From: Methylocella tundrae | GTDB lineage: Bacteria; Pseudomonadota; Alphaproteobacteria; Rhizobiales; Beijerinckiaceae | Reading direction: 5' to 3' | Length of the DNA: 64,000 nucleotides | NCBI RefSeq assembly: GCF_038024855.1 | Contig: NZ_CP139089.1 | Span: 1,426,001-1,490,000 of the forward strand | Part shown: positions 25,729-33,433 of the stretch, piece by piece | Position numbering within the stretch: position 1 is the first letter of the stretch | Layout of the letters: each line of letters opens with the position of its first letter | Position numbers and translations under genes: made by a program | The notes under the pieces: model-generated | The model's database searches: none | The model's input: the letters and a program-made list of their open reading frames with translations, nothing else | Told to the model about the DNA's origin: nothing

Positions 25729-26163
25729 ACTGCGCACTGGCGCAGCCGATTATCCGATCGTCACAATATGGTATTAGCGATCTGGCGTCTTGCAGCGCGA
25801 CGGAGCTGGGTCAAGGAGCAGCTGTTCGATGTCGGTTTTTCCAAAATTCGCTGCGGCGTTGCGCGGACCCAGGCCGCAACCACTCCCGGAAGGGTTTTTC
25901 CCGACCAGCCAATTCCTCCCTGACAACATTGTCAAGCTCACGCCGCCGCGGCGACCGGCTTTTCTCCGCTACGAAGGGCACGCGCAATCGCGCCTATCTA
26001 CGTCCCATCCATCATTGTCTCAACAGGTGTGAGCTGGCGAGAAGAGCAGTTTCGGCTGCTTTCGGGCTCCTACGCGGCACTTGGAACCGCGGCACTCGCG
26101 TCTGAAACACATCCGCAAGCCCGCTGCCATATCCGGCCCCACGCTTTCTCGTGCTTACAGGAA

Positions 26164-26197
26164 GCTTACATTGTCGATTGAAGGCAGCAATGTAAGC
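26164..26197. promoter_or_regulatory. 10-bp stem-loop GCTTACATTG/CAATGTAAGC
   Basis: A perfect 10-bp inverted repeat with a 14-nt loop. It precedes the terminator at 26203-26224 on the plus strand. On its own it has no T-run; it may be an operator or a structural stem. Confidence 0.5.
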
Positions 26198-26202
26198 AAA
26201 AT

Positions 26203-26224
26203 GGCCCCGAAGGGCCGCTTTTTA
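26203..26224. terminator. Rho-independent terminator GGCCC-CGAA-GGGCC
   Basis: A 5-bp GC stem with a CGAA tetraloop, followed by GCTTTTTA on the plus strand and by ATTTTGC on the minus strand. It could serve the regulator gene upstream and the ancestral tRNA-Gly on the other strand. Confidence 0.7.
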
Positions 26225-26231
26225 TCTACTT

Positions 26232-26250
26232 GAAATCTCTAAGAGATTTC
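26232..26250 (-). terminator. 9-bp inverted repeat next to the tRNA-Gly 3' end
   Basis: GAAATCTCT-A-AGAGATTTC is a perfect palindrome around one central base. It abuts the 3' end of the tRNA-Gly fragment, where a tRNA transcript would end. The loop is too small for a good hairpin, so an integrase-related site is an alternative. Confidence 0.4.
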
Positions 26251-26296
26251 GGAGCGGGCGAAGGGATTCGAACCCTCGACCCCAACCTTGGCAAGG
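26251..26296 (-). tRNA. 3' fragment of tRNA-Gly(GCC), probable att scar
   Basis: Read on the minus strand, these 46 bases give the anticodon arm with a GCC anticodon (CCTTGCCAAGG), the variable loop, the T arm GGTTCGAATCC and the acceptor strand CGCCCGCTCC. The 5' half of the tRNA is missing; unrelated sequence follows at 26297. Such 3' remnants are typical of tRNA-targeting integrative elements. The intact partner gene is not in this window. Confidence 0.85.
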
Positions 26297-26461
26297 AGGC
26301 GAACTTGCATCCGCCGTTCCTTGAGCGCCCGGTCAACCGCAGGCATCCATCCGATTCCTACGCCAGTACACCCCACAGCCCTACGCACTCAACTCAGGTC
26401 TTCCAGGGCCAGCGACTATCGGTTTCCATCGGCATCAGACGCCAATCAAGGAGACACCGTC

Positions 26462-26947
26462 ATGGCCGCGATGCCCGAGCAATCCATCAAACGGACCATC
26501 CGCCGCGGCGAGCTACGCCAGATCGTGCCGCTTGCCGACTCGACTATTTACGAGATGGAGCAGCGCGGCGAATTCCCCCGCCGCTTTGCCCTTACGACCC
26601 GATGCGTGGTCTGGGATCTAAGCGAAGTGGAAGCCTGGCGTTCCGAGCGACGTCCTGCGCCGCCTGCCGAGTACAGCGTGGACCTCTGTGTCGGGACCGA
26701 TCAACCGATCGCGGCGAACGGCGAAGAGATCAAAGAAGGCGAGATCCCCGGCGGACGTTGTGCGGTGCTGCGCGTCGTCGGCTACACCGACAATCTGGAG
26801 CCCGCCGCACTCTATCTCTATCGCGACTGGCTGCCGGCCAGCGGCGAGGAAGCACGCGACTTCCCGATCTATTGCCAGCGGCTGAGCTTCTTCCCGGAGG
26901 TGCCGGAGCATGAGGCGGTCGCGGAACTGTTTTTGCCGTTGAAATAG
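26462..26947 (+). CDS. AlpA-type HTH domain fused to a GyrI-like effector domain
   Basis: A 161-residue protein in two unrelated parts. Residues about 8-62 match the AlpA/prophage regulatory HTH (ELRQIVPLADSTIYEMEQRGEFPRRFAL…VVWDLSEVEAWRSERR). Residues about 68-161 match the GyrI/AraC effector-binding domain (EYSVDLCVGTDQPI, GEIPGGRCAVLRVVGYTDNL, YLYRDWLPASGEEARDFPIY, ending AVAELFLPLK). AAGGAG lies 8 nt before the ATG. AlpA proteins regulate integrases of islands, and GyrI domains bind small molecules. It may be a true ligand-responsive excision regulator or a chance fusion at the island border. Confidence 0.82.
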   Translation: MAAMPEQSIKRTIRRGELRQIVPLADSTIYEMEQRGEFPRRFALTTRCVVWDLSEVEAWRSERRPAPPAEYSVDLCVGTDQPIAANGEEIKEGEIPGGRCAVLRVVGYTDNLEPAALYLYRDWLPASGEEARDFPIYCQRLSFFPEVPEHEAVAELFLPLK

Positions 26948-27272
26948 CGCTCTCTGACGGCGGCCTGTCCCTTCCGATCGCCAGACGCGGACAGGCCGTT
27001 GCCCACCAGACCCGGCCGTTTGTAGAATGGCAGATAGCGCCGATAGATTGAGTCAATTTGTGCCGGAACCCATACCGTGTGGCTTTAGGGGGCTATAGCG
27101 TAGACGTAGTTCTCATCTGGTTCTGGCGCGGCCCGCCATCTTGGCCAAAACGGCCGATCAAGCGAACGGCTTACCGCCGATTGCTGCCGTTTCTCCTCTT
27201 AGGTCTGGTTTCTGACCGCGGCTTAGGCGGCATGGTGCTGATGGAATGGCGGCGGGATCAGTGAGTCTCGAC
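26948..27272. other. Gap between the AlpA-GyrI gene and the acetyltransferase
   Basis: No gene is supported in these 325 bases. A stem-loop at 27259-27278 overlaps the end of the acetyltransferase gene on the minus strand. Confidence 0.5.
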
Positions 27273-27278
27273 TCACTG
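27259..27278 (-). promoter_or_regulatory. Stem-loop at the end of the first acetyltransferase gene
   Basis: CAGTGAGT-CTCG-ACTCACTG is a perfect 8-bp stem with a 4-nt loop spanning the stop codon. There is no T-run, so it may protect mRNA 3' ends or act as a Rho-assisted terminator. Confidence 0.45.
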
Positions 27279-27806
27279 CTGCGTTTCCCGTTCTTTTCGA
27301 AGGATCGCGTACTGCATCGTATTCTCGAAGATCGGCTCCCCGTTGTCGTCAGCTTCGAACGACACGAACTCCATGAACAGCCCTTCCTTCCGCATCCCCA
27401 ATCTTTCACACAGACGCTGCGACGCGATGTTATGATCCTCTGCGTAGGCATAGAGGCGACGAGCGTGTTTGACTGTGAACAGATAGGCAAATAGCGCTCG
27501 GGCGGCTTCGAAAGCAAACCCGGCTCCACTGAAATCCGCATTGAAATTCCACCCGACCGAAAACGTGTCCTCTTCGGGCACGACGAACAGGTCACCGATG
27601 AGCTTGCCTGAATTTCTCAAGCAGACGGCGATGTACTCATCGCTTCGGCTTCGTTCTTCCGCCTCTGCTTCCGCAGCGCCCATGTCCTCGAGCTTCATAG
27701 AAAGAAAACAACTCGCCCTGGGTTCATTCAAGTAGGCGAAAAGATCGGCGGCATCCCCCGTCCGAAAATTCCTCAGTACAAGCCGCTCCGTTTCAATAGC
27801 GTCCAT
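27273..27806 (-). CDS. GNAT family N-acetyltransferase (RimJ/RimL type), copy A
   Basis: A 177-residue acetyl-CoA-dependent transferase with the RimJ/RimL opening ETERLVLRNFRTGDAADLFAYL, the region GKLIGDLFVV, the acetyl-CoA loop FSGAGFAFEAARALFAYLF and the C-terminal HNIASQRLCERLGMRKEG. ATG at 27806 follows GAGAGG; the frame continues upstream without signal. The substrate is unknown. It is a clear tandem paralogue of the gene at 28011-28565 and lies downstream of the MFS exporter, so drug or metabolite modification is a possible role. Confidence 0.9.
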   Translation of the reverse strand: MDAIETERLVLRNFRTGDAADLFAYLNEPRASCFLSMKLEDMGAAEAEAEERSRSDEYIAVCLRNSGKLIGDLFVVPEEDTFSVGWNFNADFSGAGFAFEAARALFAYLFTVKHARRLYAYAEDHNIASQRLCERLGMRKEGLFMEFVSFEADDNGEPIFENTMQYAILRKERETQQ

Positions 27807-28010
27807 GCAGCCTCTCTCGTGATCCACAATCCCGCCTGAAGAATTCGATCGGCGTCGGCGCTTCTCTGCTCCGCAAAAACCCAATCGCCGCCGACTGCCG
27901 CCGATGGCCGCATCACCACCAGGTGGCGTACACACCCTGCCGATCACCGCCGCTTATACACCATAGCCCGACGTCTCGGCGCCTGCGATGCCGGCCCTGC
28001 CAAGCGCTTG

Positions 28011-28565
28011 TCAAATTGCTGGAACACCAGACAACCACTCGCGGCGCAGGATCGCGTATTGCATGGTGTTTTCGTAGATCGGAATACCCGCATCGTCCTT
28101 GGTGAACGACACGTACTCAACGAACACGCCTTCCCGGCGCATGCCGAGCTTTTCGCAGAGGCGCTGCGAGGGCTTGTTGTGGTCCTCGACATAGGCATAA
28201 ATCCGGCGAAAGCCGTTTGCCCGGAAAAGATGGTCGAACAGCGCCCTGGCGGCTTCGAACGCATATCCCTGGCCACCGAATTGCGGGTTGAGGTGCCAGC
28301 CGACCGAGGCAGTTCCGTCTTCCTCATCATCTCCGCCGCCGCCGAACAGATCGCCGATGAGCTGACCGGTTTGTTTCAGGCATATCGCTACGCTGCCCTC
28401 GTCGATGGCGCGTTTCCTGACCTCGATCTCCGCCTCGGCCAGGTCCGCGAGCTTGAGCGAGAGGAAGCACGGGGCGGTGGGCGCACGCAGATACGCGAAG
28501 AGGTCCGCTGCATCGCCCTCCCGGAAGGGCCTGAGGATCAGGCGCTCGGTTTCAATGATCTGCAT
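28011..28565 (-). CDS. GNAT family N-acetyltransferase (RimJ/RimL type), copy B
   Basis: A 184-residue transferase opening ETERLILRPFREGDAADLFAYL, with acetyl-CoA motif FGGQGYAFEAARALFDHLF and tail HNKPSQRLCEKLGMRREG…ENTMQYAILRRE. It shares many blocks with copy A 204 nt downstream, so the pair arose by duplication. It contains a small insert, GGGGDDEEDG, missing from copy A. It starts 23 nt after the MFS gene and is probably co-transcribed with it. Confidence 0.92.
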   Translation of the reverse strand: MQIIETERLILRPFREGDAADLFAYLRAPTAPCFLSLKLADLAEAEIEVRKRAIDEGSVAICLKQTGQLIGDLFGGGGDDEEDGTASVGWHLNPQFGGQGYAFEAARALFDHLFRANGFRRIYAYVEDHNKPSQRLCEKLGMRREGVFVEYVSFTKDDAGIPIYENTMQYAILRREWLSGVPAI

Positions 28566-28588
28566 GTCCGGACCTCTTCAAAAGGCGG

Positions 28589-30112
28589 TCAATGATGCGC
28601 ACGGGAAAGTCTGCGATACCCGGCCAGGGTGAAGAACACCACGACCGCCAGCGCCGCGATCACCGCGGCAGCCGTCGTCAGCAGGACCGCGTGGGTTTGG
28701 GTAAAGGCGGCCTTGCCTGCCTCGATCAATGCCGCCCCCTGCTCACCCGGAAGCTCGCTGGCGACGATGTAGGCATCGCCGATCGTGCGCGAAGCCTGTT
28801 CGGCCAAAGCCCGCGACAGGCTGGAGGGCAGTTCGATGGCGCGGCTGAACGCGCTCGACATGAAGACGCCGAACAGGGTGATCCCGAGGCCGGTGCCCAG
28901 CTCATAACCCGTCGCCTCCAGCGAGCCCGCCGCGCCACCCTTGCTCGCATCGACGGACCCCATGATGGCGATCGACGAGGCCGTTAGTCCGATGCTGAGC
29001 GTAAGCCCGAGAATGGCAAGCGCGAACGGAACAAGGAAGCCCGGATCGTGGAAGTCGCTTTGCGCGAGAAACACCAGCGCACCCGCCGAAATCACAAGCG
29101 AAAGTGTGGCGACCAGCCGCAATCCGAACCGGTTGGACAGATAGCCCGCGACCGGGCCGCCCACGGCTGCCGCCGCCATGATGGGGATCATGAAGATGCC
29201 GGCCCGGAGCGGCGTCTTGCCCAGCACATATTGCAGTTCCTGCGCCAGCGTCAGCTCGACGCCGGCCAGCGCGCCCGATGCGACGACGGCCATGATCAGG
29301 CCGGCGACGATCGCGGGATGAGACAGGAGCGACAGGTCCAGCATCGGCTCGGACGAACGGAGCTGCTTGCGTACGAACAGTGTCAGAGCCGCAATGCCGA
29401 CGCCAATGACGAGGACGATGATCGGTAGAGGCTGCTTGCCGCCGAACCCGGCCTTGATGCCATAGACGAGTGATATCATGCCGACGATCAGCAGCAGCGC
29501 CTGGCCGATCGCCCACTTTCCGGGCGTCGTCTTTTCGACGCGCGGGAGCAGGACATAGCAGGCCGGCGCGACCACCAGCATGACCGGCACATTGATCAGG
29601 AATACCGAGCCCCACCAGAAGTGCTCCAGAAGAGCGCCGCCGACGAGCGGCCCGACCGCGGCGCCGGCGGCTCCGACCATGCCCCAAAGGCCGAGAGCCA
29701 TGGCGCGCTCGCCGTCGTCTTCGAAGGTCTTGCGGATTAGGCCCAGCACGCACGGCATGATCATCGATCCGCCCAGAGCCAGAAGCACGCGCGCGGCAAT
29801 CAGCATGGCGGGGCTTTGGGCAAAGGCGGCCCATGCCGAGGCGACTGCGAAGGTGACAAGGCCGATGAGCAGGATTTTACGGTTGCCGACCCGGTCTGCG
29901 AGTGTGCCCATCGGGACCAGAAGCCCTGCCATCAGTAGCGGGTAGATGTCGATAATCCACAGCACTTCGGTGCCCGACGCATTCAGCGATTGCGTTAACG
30001 TCGGGATGACGACATGCAGGATCGTCATGTCGAGGACCACCGGGAGGAAGGCCAGCATGACGGCGACGAGGACAAGCCAGCGGTTGGCCGGGAGAGAAGC
30101 GGACGACATCAT
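28589..30112 (-). CDS. MFS multidrug exporter, DHA2 (14-TM) family
   Basis: A 507-residue inner-membrane proton antiporter like SmvA/QacA. It opens RWLVLVAVMLAFLPVVLDMTILHVVIPTL (motif D1-like), carries motif A in TLADRVGNRKILLIG and motif C in GAAGAAVGPLVGG. Length and hydrophobic segments suit 14 membrane spans. A TetR gene is divergent, with a 20-bp palindrome in the gap. It starts at ATGATG (30112/30109) after AGGGG. Substrate is unknown; quaternary or cationic drugs are typical for the family. Confidence 0.92.
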   Translation of the reverse strand: MMSSASLPANRWLVLVAVMLAFLPVVLDMTILHVVIPTLTQSLNASGTEVLWIIDIYPLLMAGLLVPMGTLADRVGNRKILLIGLVTFAVASAWAAFAQSPAMLIAARVLLALGGSMIMPCVLGLIRKTFEDDGERAMALGLWGMVGAAGAAVGPLVGGALLEHFWWGSVFLINVPVMLVVAPACYVLLPRVEKTTPGKWAIGQALLLIVGMISLVYGIKAGFGGKQPLPIIVLVIGVGIAALTLFVRKQLRSSEPMLDLSLLSHPAIVAGLIMAVVASGALAGVELTLAQELQYVLGKTPLRAGIFMIPIMAAAAVGGPVAGYLSNRFGLRLVATLSLVISAGALVFLAQSDFHDPGFLVPFALAILGLTLSIGLTASSIAIMGSVDASKGGAAGSLEATGYELGTGLGITLFGVFMSSAFSRAIELPSSLSRALAEQASRTIGDAYIVASELPGEQGAALIEAGKAAFTQTHAVLLTTAAAVIAALAVVVFFTLAGYRRLSRAHH

Positions 30113-30150
30113 TCACCATTCCCCTGCACAAGGATTGCGTTTGCTGATAT

Positions 30151-30170
30151 AAATACATACGTATGGATTT
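30151..30170. promoter_or_regulatory. TetR operator candidate between the MFS gene and its regulator
   Basis: AAATACATACGTATGGATTT is a near-perfect palindrome centred on CATACGTATG, in the 89-nt gap between the two divergent genes. Its position and symmetry suit binding by the TetR protein at 30202-30744 controlling both promoters. Confidence 0.65.
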
Positions 30171-30201
30171 CAATAGCCGTCGGCGGTGAAGGAGCGACGA
30201 T

Positions 30202-30744
30202 TTGGGCAGAAAGCCGACGATCACGCGTGAGGGGTTGCTCGAAATCGCGGACGGGATCGTTCGCAGTGAAGGCGCAGCCGGCCTTACAATCGATGCCTTG
30301 GCCAGGGCAGCCGGCATCTCGAAGGGTGGCGTCCAGTACTCATTCTCATCGAAAGACGATCTGGTTCGCGCGCTGATCGAGAGATGGACGCATCAGTTCG
30401 ACGAATTGCTCGGTGGAATGGACGGCGTTCCGCCGGCCGATCTCGTCCGAAACTACATCAAGGTCATGCGCAGCTCGCAGGCGGCCATGAACGCCAAAAT
30501 GGCCGGGCTGATGATTGCCTACATCCAGAACCCGCAAAACGTCATTGAAACCCGCCAGTGGTACCGATCCATGTTCGAGCGCCTGAGCGGCGGAGCGAGC
30601 GATGCGCAGGCGGCTAGGGTCGCGCTGCTGGCAGTCGAGGGCCTCTTCCTGCTGCGCATGACCGGCATAGATGAAGACTGCGAATGGAGCGCCTTTCTGG
30701 ACGACGTGGAGAGCGTCTTTGAGCGCCTGCTGGAGAGAAGATAA
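30202..30744 (+). CDS. TetR-family regulator of the MFS exporter
   Basis: A 180-residue repressor with N-terminal HTH (ITREGLLEIADGIVRSEGAAGLTIDALARAAGISKGGVQYSFSSKDDLV) and a ligand-binding C-terminal part. Translation most likely starts at TTG 30202, with AAGGAG 7 nt upstream, since no ATG precedes the HTH. It is divergent from the DHA2 exporter, the usual layout for a local repressor such as SmvR. Confidence 0.92.
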   Translation: MGRKPTITREGLLEIADGIVRSEGAAGLTIDALARAAGISKGGVQYSFSSKDDLVRALIERWTHQFDELLGGMDGVPPADLVRNYIKVMRSSQAAMNAKMAGLMIAYIQNPQNVIETRQWYRSMFERLSGGASDAQAARVALLAVEGLFLLRMTGIDEDCEWSAFLDDVESVFERLLERR

Positions 30745-30841
30745 GCCGGCATCAGACACAGTCTGGAGCGAAGACGAAGACGGTCGTCCCCCGCGGCCGT
30801 GGCGGGAACGGACCTGTTCCCTCCGCGAAGGGGCTTGACCT

Positions 30842-30881
30842 CATTTCATAACGTGTATTATAAAATGAACGTTGTGAAATG
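30842..30881. promoter_or_regulatory. Operator candidate upstream of the second TetR gene
   Basis: CATTTCATAACG (30842-30853) and CGTTGTGAAATG (30870-30881) form a 12-bp inverted repeat with one mismatch and a 16-nt spacer. A TATTATAA-like AT stretch lies between the arms. It directly precedes the TetR start, so autoregulation is likely. Confidence 0.6.
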
Positions 30882-30893
30882 GAGGCCCCGGAA

Positions 30894-31442
30894 ATGGCCC
30901 GGCCACGCACCTTCGACGAAGACCGTCTCTTGACCGGGGCGATGCACGTGTTCCGCCATCGCGGCTTCGCAGCAAGTTCCGTGCGCGATCTGGAGGAGGC
31001 GACCGGCCTGACCTCCGGAAGCCTCTACAACAGCTACCGCGACAAGCGGGGCCTCTTCGAGGCCGCATCCGCCCATTACAACCGGACGGTCCTCGCCCGC
31101 CGTATTGAGGATCATGCGCCCGAGGGCGCGGGCATCGCGGGCCTTCGGCGGCTGTTCCTGTCCCTCCTGCGTGAGCCGGACGGAGGCTCGTCCGGCTGCC
31201 TGATCACCAACAGCGCGGTCGAATTCGGCCGCAAGGATCAGCCTGGTTTCGTAACCGAGGGATTCGCCGTCCTCCGCGATTGTTTCGCCGATCGTCTCGG
31301 CGGCAACGACACTGAGGCCGTCGCCTTGCTCGCGCTCTATCAGGGCATCCTCGTTCTGATCCGGGCCGGCTACGACAAGGCCACGCTCGAAGCGATGATC
31401 ACGCAGCATTTCGAGACATTGGAGAAGCACCATGGATGCTGA
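30894..31442 (+). CDS. TetR-family regulator
   Basis: A 182-residue regulator: HTH in FDEDRLLTGAMHVFRHRGFAASSVRDLEEATGLTSGSLYNSYRDKRGLF, then a TetR_C domain with GGSSGCLITNSAVEFG. ATG at 30894 is chosen because GGAGG lies 8 nt upstream; an ATG at 30879 is also in frame. It overlaps the next gene by 11 nt and probably controls the run of small enzymes that follows. Confidence 0.9.
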   Translation: MARPRTFDEDRLLTGAMHVFRHRGFAASSVRDLEEATGLTSGSLYNSYRDKRGLFEAASAHYNRTVLARRIEDHAPEGAGIAGLRRLFLSLLREPDGGSSGCLITNSAVEFGRKDQPGFVTEGFAVLRDCFADRLGGNDTEAVALLALYQGILVLIRAGYDKATLEAMITQHFETLEKHHGC

Positions 31443-31797
31443 AGAGCTCTGGTCCCGCTATGCCGCGATCTGGTCGTCCGACCCGGCGCGGCGGGACAGC
31501 GAGTTGAAGGAATGCCTCGCCGACGACGCCAGCTACTGCGATCCGAACGGTCCGCTGAGGGGCCGGGCCGCGCTGTCCGACTACATGACCGGCTTCCAGC
31601 AGAGCGTGCCGGGCGGCCGTTTCCGGATCACCCAGGTGATCGCGCACAACGGCCGGTCTCTCGCCCGATGGGCGCTCCAGAATGTGGATGGCGCCGTGCT
31701 GCAACTCGGTGCGAGCTTTGCCCATCACGATGCCGAGGGGCGCCTGAAGGAGATCAGCGGGTTCTTCCCGCTGACGTCGTCAGCCCCCATGGCGTGA
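31432..31797 (+). CDS. SnoaL-like / NTF2-fold protein
   Basis: A 121-residue protein with the NTF2-like pattern: LWSRYAAIWSSDPARRDSELKECLADDASYCDPNGPLRGRAAL at the start and a C-terminal strand ending EGRLKEISGFFPL. These small alpha+beta barrels act as isomerases, hydratases or binding proteins; the substrate is unknown. It is translationally coupled to the TetR gene. Confidence 0.82.
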   Translation: MDAEELWSRYAAIWSSDPARRDSELKECLADDASYCDPNGPLRGRAALSDYMTGFQQSVPGGRFRITQVIAHNGRSLARWALQNVDGAVLQLGASFAHHDAEGRLKEISGFFPLTSSAPMA

Positions 31798-31805
31798 GCC
31801 TTGAC

Positions 31806-32144
31806 ATGACGTCGCAGCGGGCGCTTGCAGAGGAGTACGCCGCCAGGATCGAAGGGCTCGGCCCGATTTCCGTGCACCGGTATTTCGGGGGCGCGAGCCT
31901 GCGGGCCTATGGGGTTCAGTTCGGCTTCGTCATGAAGGGCGTCCTCTATCTCAAGGCCGACGAGGTCAATCGCGGCGCCTTCGAACGACATGGCTGCGCG
32001 CCGTTCACCTACGCCGGCGCCTCCGGGCAGGTGACGGTCGCGGCCTATTACGAGGCGCCAGGCGAGATCCTCGACGACCCCGAAGGCTTGTCCGGCTGGG
32101 CAGCGGATGCGCTCAGGGCCGCCCGCTCGGTTCATCGCCGATGA
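31806..32144 (+). CDS. TfoX N-terminal domain protein
   Basis: A 112-residue protein matching the stand-alone TfoX/Sxy N-terminal domain: RIEGLGPISVHRYFGGASLRAYGVQFGFVMKGVLYLKADEVNRGAFERHGCAPFTYA. It starts at ATG 31806, 8 nt after the SnoaL-like stop. The function of stand-alone TfoX_N proteins is not established; a competence role should not be assumed. Confidence 0.85.
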   Translation: MTSQRALAEEYAARIEGLGPISVHRYFGGASLRAYGVQFGFVMKGVLYLKADEVNRGAFERHGCAPFTYAGASGQVTVAAYYEAPGEILDDPEGLSGWAADALRAARSVHRR

Positions 32145-32240
32145 TCCGCATGGCCAAACGTGGAGCCACCTCAAGACAGTCTGGCAAGTCAGTGCAGGTC
32201 GCAGCGGTTCGTGCGTGACGTCGGACTTGAGTGTAATTTC

Positions 32241-32279
32241 ATCCGGGTAATATTGACGACAATTTTGATCCGGGTAATA
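32241..32279 (+). repeat. Direct repeat ATCCGGGTAATA, twice, 27 bp apart
   Basis: ATCCGGGTAATA occurs at 32241-32252 and 32268-32279, just upstream of the DUF2239 gene start at 32310. Spacing of 27 bp is about two and a half helical turns. The position suggests a pair of operator half-sites over the promoter. Confidence 0.7.
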
Positions 32280-32309
32280 ATGTGCCGTTGTCTTTCCGGT
32301 GCGCGCTCA

Positions 32310-32978
32310 ATGTCAGACCTGCTGTCAAAACCCTGTACGGCCTTCGAAGGCCACCGATTGCTGCTCGCCGGCCCGCTGGTCGAGGTCGCTCTCGCCGTCA
32401 AGACCGCGACCGAAGGCGGATCGCCGAACGCGATCCTCGTCTTCGATGACACGACGGGCCACGTCGTCGATCTCGACCTGAGGGGCAGCACGGCCGAGAT
32501 TATCGAACGACTGTCTCGGCCGCCTCAGACGTTCGTCGGACGCCATCGACCTCCGGCAACCGAGCCGGCCGAGCCTGCGAAGGACGAGGGCACCGAAGCG
32601 CGCGGCCGGGGGCGGCCTAAATTGGGGGTCGTCTCCCGCGAGGTGACCCTGCTGCCGAAGCAGTGGGACTGGCTTGCCACCCAGCCGGGCGGCGCCTCCG
32701 CCGTCTTGAGACGGCTGGTGGACGACGCCCGGCGCAACGGCGGGGAGCGGCAGGCACGACGGGCGGCGCAGGAGGCCGCCTATCACTTCATGCAGGCGAT
32801 TGCGGGCGACCTGCCCGGCTATGAAGAAGCGACACGCGCGCTCTTCGCCAACGATCGCTTGAGACTGGAACACCGCATCGCCGACTGGCCGCACGACATC
32901 CGCGCGCACGCCCTGCGGCTGGCGTTCGGCGCGCCGGATGCCCCGACCTCGGAGAGCGACCGAAAGGAAACGCCATGA
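32310..32978 (+). CDS. DUF2239 family protein
   Basis: A 222-residue protein opening SKPCTAFEGHRLLLAGPLVEVALAVK and containing the family core RGRGRPKLGVVSREVTLLPKQWDWLATQPGGASAVLRRLVDDARR, which reads like a DNA-binding-type RPKLG…V segment followed by helices. Function is unknown. ATG at 32310 gives the family N-terminus. It overlaps the DUF1330-like gene by ATGA, so the two are co-translated. Confidence 0.85.
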   Translation: MSDLLSKPCTAFEGHRLLLAGPLVEVALAVKTATEGGSPNAILVFDDTTGHVVDLDLRGSTAEIIERLSRPPQTFVGRHRPPATEPAEPAKDEGTEARGRGRPKLGVVSREVTLLPKQWDWLATQPGGASAVLRRLVDDARRNGGERQARRAAQEAAYHFMQAIAGDLPGYEEATRALFANDRLRLEHRIADWPHDIRAHALRLAFGAPDAPTSESDRKETP

Positions 32979-33415
32979 CCGCGCCCGCCGGCATCGGGCA
33001 CCTCGAACCGACGCAGAGCGCCGGCCGGCTCTTCGTGCAGCGCGGCCTCGAAGGTCCCGTCGTCATGCTGAACCTGCTGCGGTTTCGGGAGGTCGCCGAT
33101 TACACAGCCCATCCGGACCTCGCGCCTGCCGCGCCGATCAGCGGCGCCGAAGCCTTCGATCGGTATTTCAGGCACACGCTGCCCTTCTTGCGCGTGAGCG
33201 GCGGCGACGTCGTGTTTCTCGGCGCCGGCGGGCCGTTCCTGATCGGCCCGGAGGGCGAGAGATGGGACAGGGCGATGCTGGTCCGCCAGACGAGCGTCGC
33301 CGCCTTCCTCGCCTTCGCGAGCCATGACGCCTATCTGGCGGGCCTCGGCCATCGCGCCGCGGCCTTACAGGACTCACGCCTGCTTCCCCTCGCCGAATTG
33401 CCGTTCCCGACCTGA
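32975..33415 (+). CDS. DUF1330-like small protein
   Basis: A 146-residue soluble protein with VVMLNLLRFREVADY and a later DRAMLVRQTSVAAFLAFASHDAYLAGLGHRAAALQDSRLLPL block, typical of the dimeric alpha-beta-barrel fold of DUF1330/NIPSNAP proteins. It is coupled to DUF2239 upstream and is followed by an alpha/beta hydrolase gene 18 nt on. No specific function can be given. Confidence 0.75.
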   Translation: MTAPAGIGHLEPTQSAGRLFVQRGLEGPVVMLNLLRFREVADYTAHPDLAPAAPISGAEAFDRYFRHTLPFLRVSGGDVVFLGAGGPFLIGPEGERWDRAMLVRQTSVAAFLAFASHDAYLAGLGHRAAALQDSRLLPLAELPFPT

Positions 33416-33433
33416 TCCGGAGAAAGCGCGACC

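Larger units (their letters stand above)
25729..26250. other. Intergenic region before the island border
   Basis: No gene is supported here. The right part holds three stem-loops close together (26164-26197, 26203-26224 and 26232-26250), then the tRNA-Gly fragment. This looks like the native downstream flank of a tRNA-Gly gene on the minus strand. Confidence 0.6.

Noticed and set aside
25725..26105. 126-codon plus-strand frame after the second response regulator
   Set aside because: No domain, no ribosome binding site and low-complexity composition.
26230..26913. 227-codon plus-strand frame starting within the tRNA-Gly region
   Set aside because: It runs through tRNA-derived sequence and is out of frame with the well-supported AlpA-GyrI protein.
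31512..31805. N-terminal extension of the TfoX-like protein
   Set aside because: It lies in another frame of the SnoaL-like gene; the TfoX domain begins at ATG 31806.
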